A stretch of 5,402 nucleotides of DNA from VGBK01 sp043810615. Its GTDB lineage: Bacteria > Actinomycetota > Acidimicrobiia > Spongiisociales > UBA11373. Numbering within the stretch: position 1 is the first letter of the stretch; each line of letters starts with the position of its first letter. Of this stretch, positions 4,899 to 5,402 are shown in pieces. The DNA lies in NCBI GenBank assembly GCA_043810615.1, contig JBDROA010000129.1, forward strand, positions 1 through 5,402, written 5' to 3'. The notes beneath the pieces were generated by a model. That model saw nothing but the letters and a program-made list of their open reading frames with translations, made no database searches and was not told the origin of the DNA. The translations under genes were made by a program, and so were the position numbers.

Positions 4899-5402
4899 TC
4901 ATCCGCCGACCAGGGTGGTTCCCGGCCGGTAGGTGGACCAGGCGAACCAGAAGGTGTCGAGGTGGACGATGCGCTCGAGGCGGGTGCCGGCGAGTTCGCC
5001 GGAGACGGCGACGCCGGTGATGTCCCACCCGGACTCGGTCTCCCGGTCGGTGAACGCCCCGTCGTCGGCGGTCCCGTCGGCGGCGGCGAAGGTGAGGGGC
5101 CTGCCGTCGACCGTCGGGTCGAACACGCCGACCGACCCGACGTCGCCACCCTCGGCGATGGCGCCGTCGTCGAGGGCGCTCGCCTGGCCCGCCTTCCACA
5201 GGATCACCAGCGGCCGGTCGGCGAGATCGGTGTTGGTGGCGGTCGCCGTCCCCCCGGAGATGGCGTCGAGCGGCCAGGCGGCGGCGTCGTCGCCGAGGGC
5301 GACCCCGACGACCCGCTGCATGGCGGCGGCCCGGTCGTCGAGTGCACCGCGGAACAGGAACGGCGTCGCCGCCGGGTCGTCGTAGCCGACGTAGGGGTTC
5401 TG
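4899..5402 (-). CDS. DUF3179 family protein, C-terminal part; 5' end outside window
   Basis: The 167 visible residues enter from the right edge and end in a stop at 4899. Family features in order (fragment numbering) are NPYVGYD (2-8), FRGALDDR (17-24), VVGVALGDDAAAWPLDAI (31-48), VILWKAGQASALD (66-78), VGVFDPTVDGRPLTFAA (91-107), FTDRETESGWDITG (117-130), AVSGELAGTRLERI (132-145) and a C-terminal HLDTFWFAWSTYRPGTTLV (147-165). This matches DUF3179, an uncharacterised and often exported or lipoprotein family; any signal peptide here lies outside the window. Most members have a CPLC-like cysteine pair after the V-V/I strand; here it is replaced by LWKAGQASALD and the fragment has no cysteine. 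This Cys-less form with ASALD also occurs, as far as I recall, in haloarchaeal and some actinobacterial members. An internal ATG at 5321 is not the start, because family residues continue upstream of it. The function is unknown. Confidence 0.9.
   Translation of the reverse strand, partial: QNPYVGYDDPAATPFLFRGALDDRAAAMQRVVGVALGDDAAAWPLDAISGGTATATNTDLADRPLVILWKAGQASALDDGAIAEGGDVGSVGVFDPTVDGRPLTFAAADGTADDGAFTDRETESGWDITGVAVSGELAGTRLERIVHLDTFWFAWSTYRPGTTLVGG

Noticed and set aside
3983..5149. Minus-strand open frame of 388 codons overlapping the tandem DUF427 gene
   Set aside because: Its translation is Arg/Pro/Gly-rich and lies out of frame with the clear DUF427 domains. It is a shadow frame.

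Overview
The window is very GC-rich (roughly 70% by eye), with codon third positions dominated by G and C and clear AGGAGG-type ribosome binding sites. The protein families point to a high-GC Gram-positive bacterium, most likely an actinomycetote, possibly an environmental lineage. This assignment is inference from composition and family content, because no rRNA or other taxonomic marker is present.

Nine genes can be supported: eight on the minus strand and one on the plus strand. From the right edge in the direction of minus-strand transcription they are: the C-terminal part of a DUF3179 protein (4899 to beyond 5402), a two-domain DUF427 protein (4039-4779), an AhpD/carboxymuconolactone-decarboxylase-like protein (2778-3344), a single-domain DUF427 protein (2446-2775), a membrane-anchored TlpA-like thioredoxin (1746-2303), a CcdA-type membrane thiol transporter (856-1749), a small TerB-like helical protein (484-747) and the N-terminal part of a short-type 6-phosphogluconate dehydrogenase (1-363). 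A small plus-strand membrane protein (3582-3926) is divergent from the AhpD-like gene and convergent with the two-domain DUF427 gene.

Two gene pairs are tightly coupled. The AhpD-like and DUF427 genes are 2 bases apart, and the TlpA-like and CcdA genes overlap by 4 bases (ATGA). The TlpA/CcdA pair forms a recognisable extracytoplasmic thiol-reduction module: CcdA passes electrons across the membrane to the WCPSC thioredoxin. The AhpD-like protein has a cytoplasmic CDYC redox motif, so the middle of the window has a thiol-redox theme. The DUF427 proteins have no firmly established function. Their occurrence both next to the AhpD-like gene and as a tandem-domain protein is suggestive only.

The intergenic spacers are 100-240 bases long and hold several GC-rich inverted repeats and two short direct repeats, listed as low-confidence terminators or regulatory candidates. 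I saw no tRNA, rRNA, CRISPR array, insertion sequence or prophage gene. The window reads mostly as ordinary chromosomal genes of partly uncharacterised families. I do not see convincing evidence for a new multi-gene system.
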